From positions 1 to 64,000 of the forward strand of contig NZ_PZZM01000001.1 in assembly GCF_003046175.1 (NCBI RefSeq): a DNA stretch of 64,000 nt, in the 5' to 3' direction. The DNA is from Bosea sp. 124 (GTDB lineage: Bacteria > Pseudomonadota > Alphaproteobacteria > Rhizobiales > Beijerinckiaceae). The notes under the pieces were generated by a model. It did not search any database. It was not told where the DNA came from and was given only the letters and a program-made list of their open reading frames with translations. Shown here piece after piece: positions 33,634 to 42,800 of the stretch (position 1 is the first letter of the stretch; each line of letters opens with the position of its first letter). The position numbers were made by a program, and so were the translations under genes.

Positions 33634-33683
33634 CATCGGCTTTGTCCGAAAACCGCGTTCCAATTTTCGGGCCGATGTTCTAG
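33634..33683 (-). repeat. Rhizobiales-type palindromic intergenic repeat
   Basis: On the minus strand it begins CTAGAACATCGGCCCGAAAA, passes a central GAACGCGG segment and closes with TTTTCGGACAAAGCCGAT. Arms ATCGGC/GCCGAT and CCGAAAA/TTTTCGG form a long hairpin. It belongs with the element at 28092-28140 and lies between the OYE and AEC genes, 17 bp before the latter. Confidence 0.6.
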
Positions 33684-33699
33684 GACCGCCTGCCACATC

Positions 33700-34647
33700 A
33701 TGCTCCAGTTCCTCGCGACTTCGACGCCGTTCTTCGCGGTGATCGCCTTCGGCGCGCTGATGTCCGGGCGGATGGGGCTCGGCCCCGAGGCCATCCGCAT
33801 CCTCAACGTCTTCGCCTTCTTCGTGGCGGCGCCGGCCATGATCCTGCGCGTGGTCGCGCGCCAGCCGCTCGCCGAGCTCTGGAACATGGCGTTCTTCGGC
33901 GCGCTCTCGGCGATCGCCATCGTCGTCCTGCTGGTCGGGCTCGCCGTCGCACGCAAGCTGTTGCGCCTGCCCTATCTCGACGCGGTCTCGCGTGGGCAGG
34001 CGCTCATCGCGTGCAATTTCACCTTCCTCGGAATCCCGTTGATGCTGGCTTTTCTAGGCGATGCCGCTGCCGGGCCGATCGCCATCGCCCTGATCATCGA
34101 CGGGGCCGTGGTGTTGCCCTTCGCCTATGGGCTGCTGGAGGCCGGACGAGGCGACGGCTCGCTCGCCGCCAGTGCCTGGAAGCTGGTGCGCGGCACCTTC
34201 TTCAATCCGTTCATGCTGTCGATCCTCGGCGGCGTCGTGCTGTCACTGGGACAGATCACGATCCCCGAGCCGATCGACCGTTTTCTCGGTTTTCTCGGGC
34301 CGGCAGCGGCGCCCGCGGGTATCTTCGCGCTGGGCCTCGCCACAAGGCAGTGGAGCCGGGGCGGCTGGCCGCTCGGATCGATCTTGCCGCTGGTCGCCGG
34401 CAAGCTGATCCTGCATCCGCTGATCGTCTTCGTGGTGATGGCCTATGTGCTCCGGCTAGACCCTTTCTGGGTCAAGGCCGGCGTGCTCTATTCAGCGCTG
34501 CCGATCGCCAGCAACGTCTTCCTGCTCGCCGAACGCGCCGGAGGCGATGCGCGCGTCATCGCGCTGTCCGTCGTTGCCTCGACTGCGCTGGCGGCCCTGA
34601 GCTTCCCCATCGCCGGCTGGCTCGTGACGCTCTGGGCCGGCGGCTGA
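33700..34647 (+). CDS. AEC-family permease
   Basis: A 315-residue inner-membrane transporter with ten hydrophobic helices in two five-helix halves. The AEC (auxin efflux carrier/malonate transporter) traits are STPFFAVIAFGALMSGRMGL at the first helix, FAFFVAAPAMILRVVARQPL, ACNFTFLGIPLMLAFLGDAA and, in the second half, LYSALPIASNVFLLAERAGG. Members carry malonate, malate or amino acids in different organisms; no hint of substrate is visible. The ATG at 33700 opens the first helix, but no clear ribosome-binding site is present. It is followed by the carboxypeptidase gene after 24 bp. Confidence 0.85.
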   Translation: MLQFLATSTPFFAVIAFGALMSGRMGLGPEAIRILNVFAFFVAAPAMILRVVARQPLAELWNMAFFGALSAIAIVVLLVGLAVARKLLRLPYLDAVSRGQALIACNFTFLGIPLMLAFLGDAAAGPIAIALIIDGAVVLPFAYGLLEAGRGDGSLAASAWKLVRGTFFNPFMLSILGGVVLSLGQITIPEPIDRFLGFLGPAAAPAGIFALGLATRQWSRGGWPLGSILPLVAGKLILHPLIVFVVMAYVLRLDPFWVKAGVLYSALPIASNVFLLAERAGGDARVIALSVVASTALAALSFPIAGWLVTLWAGG

Positions 34648-34671
34648 AAGACGAAACCGGAGTCGTTTTGC

Positions 34672-36180
34672 ATGACCGCCTATTCCGCCCTCTCCGCCCA
34701 TTTCGGCCGCGCCTCGGCGCTCGGCAACGCCATCGGCATCCTGCAATGGGACAACGACGTGATGATGCCGAAAGGCGCTGCCGGCGCGCGGGCCGAGAGC
34801 ATGGCGCTGCTGCGGGTGATGCATCACGGCATGATCACAGATGAGCGGATTGGCGACTGGCTGGCGGACGCGGACGCGGATGAGGGGCTCGGCGAGTCGA
34901 AGCTCGGGCCCTGGGAGCGCGCCAATCTGCGCGAAATCCGGCGGGTCTGGACCGTCGAGACCGCGCTGCCGTCCGATCTTGTCGAGGCCTCGAGCAAGGC
35001 GATCTCGGCCTGCGAGATGCGCTGGCGACAGGCGCGGGCCGAGGCCGATTTCGCCGGGCTCCTGCCCTATCTCGCCGAAGTCCTGACGATCCAGCGCGAG
35101 ATCGGCCGGGCCAAGGGCGAGAAGCTCGGCCTCTCGCCTTACGACGCCCTGCTCAACGACTACGAGCCGGGCGGGCGCTCGGTGAAGATCGACGCGCTGT
35201 TCGACGATCTCGCCGGCTTCCTGCCGGACTTCACGCAGGAGGTGCTGGCCGCGCAGGCGCAGCGGCCCCAGGTGCCCGACCCGGAAGGCCCCTTCGCGAT
35301 CGAGAAGCAGCGGGCGCTCGGCCTCAGGATGATGGCGGCGCTGGGTTATGATTTCGAACGCGGCCGGCTCGACGTCTCGACGCATCCGTTCTGCGGCGGG
35401 GCCGACAACGATGTCCGCATCACCACCCGTTATGACGAGGCCGACTTCGCCAAAGCGCTGATGGGCGTGCTGCACGAGACCGGCCATGCGCTCTACGAGC
35501 AGGGCCGGCCGCAGGGCTTCCTGAACCAGCCGGTCGGCGCCGCGCGCGGCATGAGCCTGCATGAGAGCCAGTCGCTGCTGGTCGAGATGCAGGCCTGCCG
35601 CTCAAGTGAGTTCATCGCCTTCGCCGCACCGCTGATGCGGGAGAGCTTCGGTGGCTCCGGCCCCGGCTGGGAGACCGACGCGCTGTGGCGGCGCTACACC
35701 AAGGTCGAGCCCGGCTTCATCCGGGTCGATGCCGACGAGGTGACCTATCCCGCCCACGTCATCCTGCGCTACCGGCTGGAGAAGGCGCTGATCGCCGATG
35801 CGATGCCGCTTTCCGAGCTGCCAACCGCCTGGAACGCAGGCATGCGCGAGCTGCTCGGCGTCAACGTGCCGGACGACCGGCTCGGCTGCCTGCAGGACGT
35901 GCACTGGCCGAGCGGCGGCTGGGGCTATTTCCCGACCTATACGCTCGGCGCCATGACGGCGGCGCAGATTTTCGAGGCCGCCTGCGTGGCCTCGCCCGAC
36001 ATCCTGCCGGCAATCGGCCGCGGCGATTTCTCCGGGCTGCTCGGCTGGCTGCGCACCAACATCCACAGCCAGGGCTCGCTGCTGGAGACGGATGCGCTGC
36101 TGACGCAGGCGACGGGCCGGCCGCTGGATGCAGAGGTGTTCAAGGCACATCTGCGGCGGCGTTACGGGAGCGAAGAGTGA
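34672..36180 (+). CDS. M32 family metallocarboxypeptidase
   Basis: A 502-residue cytoplasmic zinc carboxypeptidase of the Taq type, the normal family length. The zinc motif is MGVLHETGHALYEQG (HExxH, about residues 266-270), and the third ligand lies in GMSLHESQSLLVEMQ. Further signatures are GILQWDNDVMMPKGAAGAR at the start, YDALLNDYEPG, THPFCGGADNDVRITTRY and YPAHVILRYRLEKAL. It trims C-terminal residues from peptides. The next small gene starts about 55 bp downstream. The gene shows no sign of truncation. Confidence 0.95.
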   Translation: MTAYSALSAHFGRASALGNAIGILQWDNDVMMPKGAAGARAESMALLRVMHHGMITDERIGDWLADADADEGLGESKLGPWERANLREIRRVWTVETALPSDLVEASSKAISACEMRWRQARAEADFAGLLPYLAEVLTIQREIGRAKGEKLGLSPYDALLNDYEPGGRSVKIDALFDDLAGFLPDFTQEVLAAQAQRPQVPDPEGPFAIEKQRALGLRMMAALGYDFERGRLDVSTHPFCGGADNDVRITTRYDEADFAKALMGVLHETGHALYEQGRPQGFLNQPVGAARGMSLHESQSLLVEMQACRSSEFIAFAAPLMRESFGGSGPGWETDALWRRYTKVEPGFIRVDADEVTYPAHVILRYRLEKALIADAMPLSELPTAWNAGMRELLGVNVPDDRLGCLQDVHWPSGGWGYFPTYTLGAMTAAQIFEAACVASPDILPAIGRGDFSGLLGWLRTNIHSQGSLLETDALLTQATGRPLDAEVFKAHLRRRYGSEE

Positions 36181-36235
36181 GGGAGGGCGGCGAAGAGGCA
36201 TGGACCCGACACGCACTCTGCGGGATCATCGCATC

Positions 36236-36490
36236 ATGGTCCGAATCGTTGCCGCCCTGCTCGCCGCTTCTGTGCTGTGCACCGCTTCCATGGCGCTCGC
36301 GGCCAATGCCTGCCGGCCGACGCGTGACGGGAAGGACCGCATCGACCCGGCGGGGGGCTGCCCGAGCGGGTATTTCATGCGCGGCGCCTGCTGTGAGTCC
36401 TTCAACACCATGTCGCAGCCCAGCGCTGCCGTGAAGACATGCCCAGCGGGTACGGTTGCAAATCTCGGAGCCTGTGTCGCCAAGAAGTGA
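36236..36490 (+). CDS. Small secreted cysteine-rich protein
   Basis: An 84-residue exported protein of unknown function. Residues 1-23 are a signal peptide (VRIVAALLAASVLCTASMA). The mature part is about 60 residues with six cysteines: ACRPTRDG, GGCPSGYF, RGACCESF, VKTCPAGT and GACVAKK, so several disulfides are likely. An upstream in-frame ATG at 36200 has GAAGAGG before it, and then the protein would begin MDPTRTL; the signal peptide favours 36236. No enzymatic motif is visible. It converges on the LysR gene at 36504. Confidence 0.55.
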   Translation: MVRIVAALLAASVLCTASMALAANACRPTRDGKDRIDPAGGCPSGYFMRGACCESFNTMSQPSAAVKTCPAGTVANLGACVAKK

Positions 36491-36503
36491 CCGGCGCAAC
36501 CCC

Positions 36504-37457
36504 TCACTCAGCCGCGCACATCTCTTCCCCCAGCTTCAGGCTCGACCTCCGCTGGATCTTGTCGTCCTTGGCAAAGAGCTCCGCCAGCCAGTCGACGAAG
36601 ACGCGGACCTTGTTGGAGAGGTGGCGGTTCGGCGGGTAGACGATGTGCAAGGGCTTCGGCGCCGAGCACCAGTTGGTCAGGACAGGGACCAGGGCGCCCG
36701 CCGTGATGTGGTCCTGCACCATGAAGGTCGGGGCCTGGATGACGCCGAGGCCGGCCAGCGCGGCGGCGACATAGCCCGTGCCCTCGTTGAGTGAGACGAT
36801 GTAGTTGCCCCTGACCTCGATGCTCTCGCGCCCGTTGGCATAGAGGAAAGGCAAGGTGCGGCTGCCGCCCGCCATGCGGTAGCCGACGATGGCATGCTCC
36901 TTCTCCAGATCGTTCGGATGCTTCGGCATGCAGTGGCTGGCGAGATAGGATGGTGCGGCGCAGGTGATCGTGAACATCTCGCCGATGCGCCTTGCGATCA
37001 GGCTCTGGTCCTGAATTTCGCCGCCACGGATGGCGCAGTCGAGATTCTCGGCCAGGAGATCGGCCGGGCGGTCGCTCAGGCCGAGATCGAGCTGGATTTC
37101 GGGATAGCGCTCATGGAAGGCCGGCAGCGCCGGAATGATCACCGCCAGAGCGAGCGAGGCGCTGCAATCGACCCGCAGCCGCCCGCTCGGGCGCGCCTGC
37201 GACAGCGCCATGCTGGCATCGAGTTCGTCGATCTCGCCCAGCACCCGCAACGCCCGCTCGTAATAGGCCGCGCCATCCATCGTCACCGTGACGCGCCGCG
37301 TCGTGCGGTTCAGGAGTTTTGCGTGCAGATGCGCCTCGAGCTGCTGGATCTGCTTCGTCACCGTCGGCTTGGGCATTTCGAGCAGATCCGCGGCGCGCGA
37401 GAAGGTGCCCGCCTCGACCACCCTGACGAAGGCGCGCATGGCGTTGAGCTGATCCAT
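36504..37457 (-). CDS. LysR-family regulator, likely of the RND efflux operon
   Basis: A 317-residue LysR-type regulator of the CrgA-like branch. The winged helix-turn-helix covers residues 3-65: MRAFVRVVEAGTFSRAADLL, KPTVTKQIQQLEAHLHAKLL and NRTTRRVTVTMDG. The effector domain begins GRLRVDCSASLALAVIIPAL. It is divergent from the pseudo-hydrolase/RND efflux operon, with 134 bp between start codons and a perfect inverted repeat in that gap (37493-37514). This arrangement is the classic layout for a local LysR regulator. Effector unknown. Confidence 0.9.
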   Translation of the reverse strand: MDQLNAMRAFVRVVEAGTFSRAADLLEMPKPTVTKQIQQLEAHLHAKLLNRTTRRVTVTMDGAAYYERALRVLGEIDELDASMALSQARPSGRLRVDCSASLALAVIIPALPAFHERYPEIQLDLGLSDRPADLLAENLDCAIRGGEIQDQSLIARRIGEMFTITCAAPSYLASHCMPKHPNDLEKEHAIVGYRMAGGSRTLPFLYANGRESIEVRGNYIVSLNEGTGYVAAALAGLGVIQAPTFMVQDHITAGALVPVLTNWCSAPKPLHIVYPPNRHLSNKVRVFVDWLAELFAKDDKIQRRSSLKLGEEMCAAE

Positions 37458-37492
37458 TCCACTCCTCCGCTTCGGTTCATCGCCTTCTGCCT

Positions 37493-37514
37493 ATTATTTC
37501 TCTCAGGAAATAAT
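37493..37514. promoter_or_regulatory. Perfect inverted repeat in the LysR/efflux divergent promoter
   Basis: ATTATTTC (37493-37500) and GAAATAAT (37507-37514) are perfect inverted repeats with a 6-bp spacer, an AT-rich island in a GC-rich region. It contains the T-N11-A pattern of LysR binding sites and lies 36 bp from the LysR start and 78 bp from the operon start. The likely operator of the divergent LysR protein. Confidence 0.6.
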
Positions 37515-37591
37515 GAATGAACAAAAGAGCCATTTATTGCTCCAACAGTATCTCTTAAATCGTGCTGCATCGCAACACCACAGGCCGCGCC

Positions 37592-38428
37592 ATGCTCGCC
37601 ACGTCCACTCAGCCCTACCGTAACCCTCGCTCCGTCTTCTGGCGGCAGGAGACGATTGTGGCCGGGTCGACCTCTCTGGCCGCCAGGCTCTACGCCCCGG
37701 CCGAGATCGCGGCGCAGGCCGGGCTGGTCGTGCATCTGCATGGCGGCTCCTTCACCGGCGGCTCGCTGATGGAGGGCGAAGCCGTCGCGACGATGCTGGC
37801 CGAAGCCGGCGCCGTGGTGCTTTCGCTCGATTATCCGCTGGCGCCGGCGCATCGGTTCCCCGAGGCGCTGGAGGCCGCATATGGGGCGCTCGCCGGCATC
37901 GGCAAGAGCCGCGTCCGCTGGGCCGCCAAGCTGGCGCCGCTCTATGTCGCGGGCGAGGAAGCCGGCGGCAACCTCGCAGCCGCGCTCGCTTTGATGGCGC
38001 GCGACCGACGCGGGCCGTTGCTGTCCGGCCAGATCCTGCTTTCGCCGATGCTCGACCCCTGCCTCGGCACCTGCTCGCTCCGGGAGGTCGATGCCGGGCC
38101 GGTTGGCTGCCACTGGGCCGATGGCTGGTCGGACTATCTCGGTTCGCCCGACAAGGCGGCCCATCCCTATGCCGCCCCGAGCAACGCCTCGCGCCTCGCC
38201 GGACTGCCGCCTGCCTTGCTGATCTCGGCGCAGGACGACCCGATGCGCGACGAGGCCGCCGCTTACGCGTCACGCCTGCAGGAAGCGGGTGTGAGCGTGC
38301 GGCACCATGTGCAGACTGGGCCGACGCAATGGCCCATCGCCTATGCCGGCGCGCCCGAGAATGGCTCCTGCCTCTGCCTGGCATGCCACCATGTGAGTGA
38401 TTTCTACGCCCTGACAGCACCGCCCTAG
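37592..38428 (+). CDS. Alpha/beta-hydrolase (HSL type) lacking the catalytic serine
   Basis: A 278-residue protein with the fold of hormone-sensitive-lipase-type esterases. The oxyanion motif is intact (VVHLHGGSFTGGS, His50-Gly52), as is LSLDYPLAPAHRFPEAL. But the nucleophile elbow, normally GDSAGG, reads GEEAGG at residues 121-126, so serine is replaced by Glu123, and the C-terminal segment that should carry the catalytic histidine (HGF) reads TGPTQWP. The protein is therefore unlikely to be an esterase and may bind a ligand. It heads the operon with the RND adaptor and pump genes, 55 bp before the adaptor. A GTG at 37562 would extend it by ten residues. Confidence 0.75.
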   Translation: MLATSTQPYRNPRSVFWRQETIVAGSTSLAARLYAPAEIAAQAGLVVHLHGGSFTGGSLMEGEAVATMLAEAGAVVLSLDYPLAPAHRFPEALEAAYGALAGIGKSRVRWAAKLAPLYVAGEEAGGNLAAALALMARDRRGPLLSGQILLSPMLDPCLGTCSLREVDAGPVGCHWADGWSDYLGSPDKAAHPYAAPSNASRLAGLPPALLISAQDDPMRDEAAAYASRLQEAGVSVRHHVQTGPTQWPIAYAGAPENGSCLCLACHHVSDFYALTAPP

Positions 38429-38483
38429 GCGCGCGACCGCGCCTTTCCGCTTTTTGCCTTTCTCTCATCCAAGGAACCAACCC

Positions 38484-39710
38484 ATGATTCAGGGAACGCA
38501 TCGTCGTGGCCTGCTGGGCGGCGGGCTCGCCGCCGGCGCCTCGCTCGCCACCCTCGCCCTCGCCTTCAACCTGTTCGGAGGCCACGCTCACAGCGACGCG
38601 CCGGCCGCCACTCCGGCGGCGCCGCCGGCAACTCCGGTCTCGGTGGCAACCGTCGAACCGCGCGACATCGTCAACTGGGCCGAGTTCTCCGGCCGGCTCG
38701 AGGCCATCGAACGGGTCGAATTGCGCTCGCGCGTCTCCGGCGTGGTCGAATCCGTGCATTTCCGCGAGGGCGGACTGGTCAGGCAGGGCGATCTCCTCGT
38801 CAGCATCGACCAGGCGCCTTATCTCGCCGAATTCGAACGGGCGCAGGCGCAGGTTCTCGCCGCCGAGGCGCGCGTCGCCCTCGCCTCCGGCGAGCATGAG
38901 CGTGGCCAGCAGTTGATGGCCAGCCGCAACGTCTCGCAGCGTGAGCTGGACACCCGCTACAATGCGCTGCGCGAGGCGCAGGCCAATCTGCGCGCCGCGG
39001 AAGCCGCCCAGCGGACGGCACGGCTCAATCTGGATTACACCCAGATCCGGGCGCCGATCAGTGGCCGCATCGGCAGGCTCGGCGTCACCATCGGCAACCT
39101 GGTCGCGGCCGGCGCTTCGGCCCCGCTGCTGACGACGCTGGTCTCGGTCGACCCGGTCTATGCCTCGTTCGACGCCGACGAGCGCACCGTGCTCGATGCG
39201 CTGGCCAGCCTGCCGGGCAGCGAGCGCGCGCTCGACCGGATTCCGGTCCGGCTCGCGACCGCGACCTCGGAGGCCGCGAACTTCACCGGCAAGCTGCATT
39301 TCGTCGACAATGGCGTCGATGCGGCAAGCGGCACGGTGCGGGTGCGCGCGCTGCTCGACAACCCTGACGGCAAGCTGCTGCCGGGCCAGTTCGTCCGTGT
39401 CCAGATGGGCCAGGCCCGGGCCGAGCAGGGGCTCGCGATCAACGAGCGCGCCGTGGGCACCGACCAGAACAAGAAGTTCGTCTTCGTCGTCGGCGCCGAC
39501 AACAAGGCGCTCTGGCGCGAGGTGACGCTGGGAGCCTCGAATGAGGGGCTGCGCGTCGTCACCTCCGGCCTGAAGCCGGGCGAGCGCATCGTCGTCAACG
39601 GCCTGCAGCGCATCCGCCCGGGCGCATTGGTCGCGCCGGAAGCGGTGCCGATGGCCGAGAAGTCCGAGCTGAAGCGCGAGCCGGCCAAGACCGAACTCGC
39701 ACAACGCTGA
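38484..39710 (+). CDS. RND efflux periplasmic adaptor (membrane fusion protein)
   Basis: A 408-residue HlyD/AcrA-type adaptor linking the inner-membrane pump to an outer-membrane channel. An N-terminal membrane anchor or signal (RRGLLGGGLAAGASLATLAL) is followed by a lipoyl/barrel-sandwich part (GVVESVHFREGGLVRQGDLL), an alpha-hairpin (YLAEFERAQAQVLAAEARVA to AEAAQRTARLNLDYTQI), IRAPISGRIGRLGVTIGNLV and the beta-barrel and membrane-proximal parts (VRVRALLDNPDGKLLPGQFV). No lipobox cysteine is seen. AAGGAA lies before the ATG. Its pump partner follows after a 131-bp repeat-containing gap. No outer-membrane channel gene is present, so a TolC-like protein elsewhere must serve. Confidence 0.9.
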   Translation: MIQGTHRRGLLGGGLAAGASLATLALAFNLFGGHAHSDAPAATPAAPPATPVSVATVEPRDIVNWAEFSGRLEAIERVELRSRVSGVVESVHFREGGLVRQGDLLVSIDQAPYLAEFERAQAQVLAAEARVALASGEHERGQQLMASRNVSQRELDTRYNALREAQANLRAAEAAQRTARLNLDYTQIRAPISGRIGRLGVTIGNLVAAGASAPLLTTLVSVDPVYASFDADERTVLDALASLPGSERALDRIPVRLATATSEAANFTGKLHFVDNGVDAASGTVRVRALLDNPDGKLLPGQFVRVQMGQARAEQGLAINERAVGTDQNKKFVFVVGADNKALWREVTLGASNEGLRVVTSGLKPGERIVVNGLQRIRPGALVAPEAVPMAEKSELKREPAKTELAQR

Positions 39711-39720
39711 TCGATACACG

Positions 39721-39799
39721 CGTCATTCTCGGGCGAAGCGAAGCGCAGAGCCCCCAGAATCTCCTGCAGGAGATGCCCGGGTCAAGCCCGGGCATGACG
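39721..39799. repeat. Inverted intergenic repeat, CGTCATTCTCGGGC family
   Basis: CGTCATTCTCGGGC (39721-39734) and GCCCGGGCATGACG (39786-39799) pair at 12 of 14 positions. Inside lies a perfect 9-bp stem, ATGCCCGGG-TCAAG-CCCGGGCAT (39773-39795). Related arms occur at 43048-43150 and 52476-52561. The element sits inside the efflux operon, between adaptor and pump genes. Confidence 0.6.
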
Positions 39800-39841
39800 G
39801 CGCTTTTCACGCAAGACATCCGCTCCAAAGGGGGGCGTGCC

Positions 39842-42800
39842 ATGAACCTGTCCAAATTCTTCATCGACCGGCCGATCTTCGCCGGCGTGCTCTCCGTCCT
39901 GATCTTCCTCGCCGGGCTGATCTCGCTGCGGATCCTGCCGATCTCGGAATATCCTGAGGTGGTGCCGCCCTCTGTGGTGGTGCGGGCGCAGTATCCCGGC
40001 GCCAATCCGCGCGTCATCGCCGAGACCGTGGCGACGCCGATCGAGGAGCAGATCAACGGCGTCGAGAACATGCTCTACATGTCGAGCCAGGCGACGACGG
40101 ACGGCGTGATGACGCTGACCGTCACCTTCAAGCTCGGCACCGATGCCGACAAGGCCCAGCAGCTCGTCCAGAACCGAGTCTCGCAGGCCGAGCCGCGCCT
40201 GCCCGAGGAGGTGCGCCGCCTCGGCGTCACCACGATCAAGAGTTCGCCCGACCTGATGCTGGTCGTGCATCTGCTCTCGCCCAATAACCGCTACGACATG
40301 ACCTATCTGCGCAATTACGCCGTCCTCAACGTCAAGGACCGGCTGGCGCGGATCGACGGCGTCGGCCAGGTCCAGCTCTTCGGCTCGGGCGACTATTCGC
40401 TGCGCGTCTGGCTCGACCCGCAGAAGGTCGCGGAGCATGGGCTCTCGCCCGCCGATGTCGTGCGCGAGATCCGCGCCCAGAACGTCCAGGCGGCGGCGGG
40501 CGTCGTCGGCGCCTCGCCGAGCGCGGCGGGGCTCGACCTGCAGCTCTCGGTCAACGCGCAGGGTCGTCTGCAAAGCGAGGAAGAGTTCGGCGAGATCATC
40601 GTCAAGACCAGCCCGTCCGGCGCCGTCACGCGGCTCCGCGACATCGCCCGGCTCGAACTCGGCGCGGCGGACTACGCACTGCGCTCGCTGCTCGACAACA
40701 AGCCGGCCGTCGCCGTGCCGGTGTTCCAGGCACCGGGTTCGAACGCCATCACCATCGCCGACCAGATCCGCACCACGATGGAGGAGATCAAGCAGAACAT
40801 GCCGGAAGGCGTGGACTACTCGATCGTCTACGACACCACACAGTTCGTGCGCGCCTCGATCAAGGCCGTGATCACGACGCTGCTGGAGGCGATCGCGCTC
40901 GTCGTGCTCGTCGTCATCATCTTCCTGCAGACCTGGCGGGCCTCGATCATCCCGCTCGTCGCCGTGCCGATCTCGGTCGTCGGCACCTTCGCGGTGATGC
41001 ATCTGTTCGGCTTCTCGATCAATGCACTCAGCCTGTTCGGCCTCGTGCTCGCCATCGGCATCGTCGTCGATGACGCGATCGTCGTGGTCGAGAATGTCGA
41101 GCGCAACATCGAGGAGGGGCTGGAACCGCGCGAGGCGACGTACAAAGCGATGCGCGAGGTCTCCGGCCCGATCATCGCGATCGCGCTCGTGCTGGTCGCG
41201 GTGTTCGTGCCGCTCGCCTTCATCAGCGGCCTCACGGGGCAGTTCTACCGCCAGTTCGCGCTGACCATTGCGATCTCGACAGTGATCTCGGCGGTGAACT
41301 CGCTGACGCTGTCTCCGGCGCTGGCGGCGCTCCTGCTGCGCTCGCACCATGCACCGAAGGACGCGCTGACGCGGGGCATGGACAAGGTGCTCGGCTGGTT
41401 CTTCCGCGGCTTCAACCGCTTCTTCCAGTGCTCGTCGGAGGCCTATGGCGGCGGCGTGCGCCGCATCCTGTCGCGCAAGACGCTGATGATGGCGGTCTAT
41501 CTCGTGCTGGTCGGCCTGACCGCCGTGCTGTTCCGTACGGTGCCGGGCGGCTTCGTGCCCGGTCAGGACAAGCAGTATCTCGTCGGCTTCGCGCAATTGC
41601 CCGATGCCGCCACGCTCGACCGCACCGAGGACGTCATCCGCCAGATGGGCGAAATCGCCCTGAAGCACCCGGGCGTGCAGAGCGCCGTCGCCTTCCCGGG
41701 CCTGTCGATCAACGGCTTCACCAACTCGTCGAATGCCGGCATCGTCTTCGTGACGCTGAAGCCGTTCGAGGAGCGTAAGGACCCGTCATTGGGCGGCGCC
41801 GCGATCGCGATGCAGCTCAACGGCCAGTTCGCCGGCATCAAGGAGGCCTTCATCGCGATGTTCCCGCCGCCGCCCGTCCAGGGGCTCGGCACGATCGGCG
41901 GCTTCAAGCTGCAGATCGAGGACCGCGCGGGGCTGGGCTACAAGGCGCTGGACGAGGCGACCAAGGCCTTCATGGCGAAGGCCGCCGCCGCCCCCGAACT
42001 CGCCGGCATGTTCTCGAGCTTCCAGGTCAATGTTCCGCAGCTCTATGCCGATATCGACCGCACCAAGGCGCGCCAGCTCGGCGTTGCGGTGACGGATGTC
42101 TTCGACACGCTGCAGATCTATCTCGGCTCGTCTTATGTCAACGACTTCAACAAGTTCGGCCGGACCTACACGGTCAGGGCGCAGGCCGACGCGCCGTTCC
42201 GCGCCTATGCGGAAGACATCGGCAAGCTGCGCGTGCGCTCGGGCACGGGCGAAATGGTGCCGCTCAGCGCCGTGTTGAACGTGCGCAACGACACCGGGCC
42301 GGAACGCGCCATGCGTTATAACGGCTTCCTGGCCTCGGACATCAATGCCGGCGCCGCGCCCGGCTACTCGTCCGGGCAGGCGCAGGCGGCGGTCGAACGC
42401 ATCGCGGCCCAGACACTGCCGAAGGGTTTTGCCTTCGAATGGACCGAGCTGACCTATCAGGAAATCCTCGCCGGCAATTCCGCCGTGCTCGTGTTCCCGA
42501 TCGCGATCCTGCTCGTCTTCCTGGTGCTGGCGGCCCAGTATGAGAGCCTGACGCTGCCGATCGCGATCATCATGATCATCCCGATGGGGCTGCTCGCGGC
42601 GATGGCGGGCGTCTGGTATTCGGGCGGCGACAACAACGTCTTCACCCAGATCGGCCTCGTCGTGCTGGTAGGGCTATCCGCCAAGAACGCGATCCTGATC
42701 GTCGAATTCGCGCGCGAGCTCGAATTCGAGGGCAGGACGCCGGTCGAGGCCGCGATCGAGGCCAGCCGGTTGAGGCTCAGGCCGATCCTGATGACCTCGC

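Noticed and set aside
37752..41668. Long minus-strand open frames (about 655 and 628 codons) opposite the RND adaptor and pump
   Set aside because: Both are antisense shadows; the sequences are His/Arg/Asp-rich without any fold motif, while adaptor and pump are complete on the plus strand.
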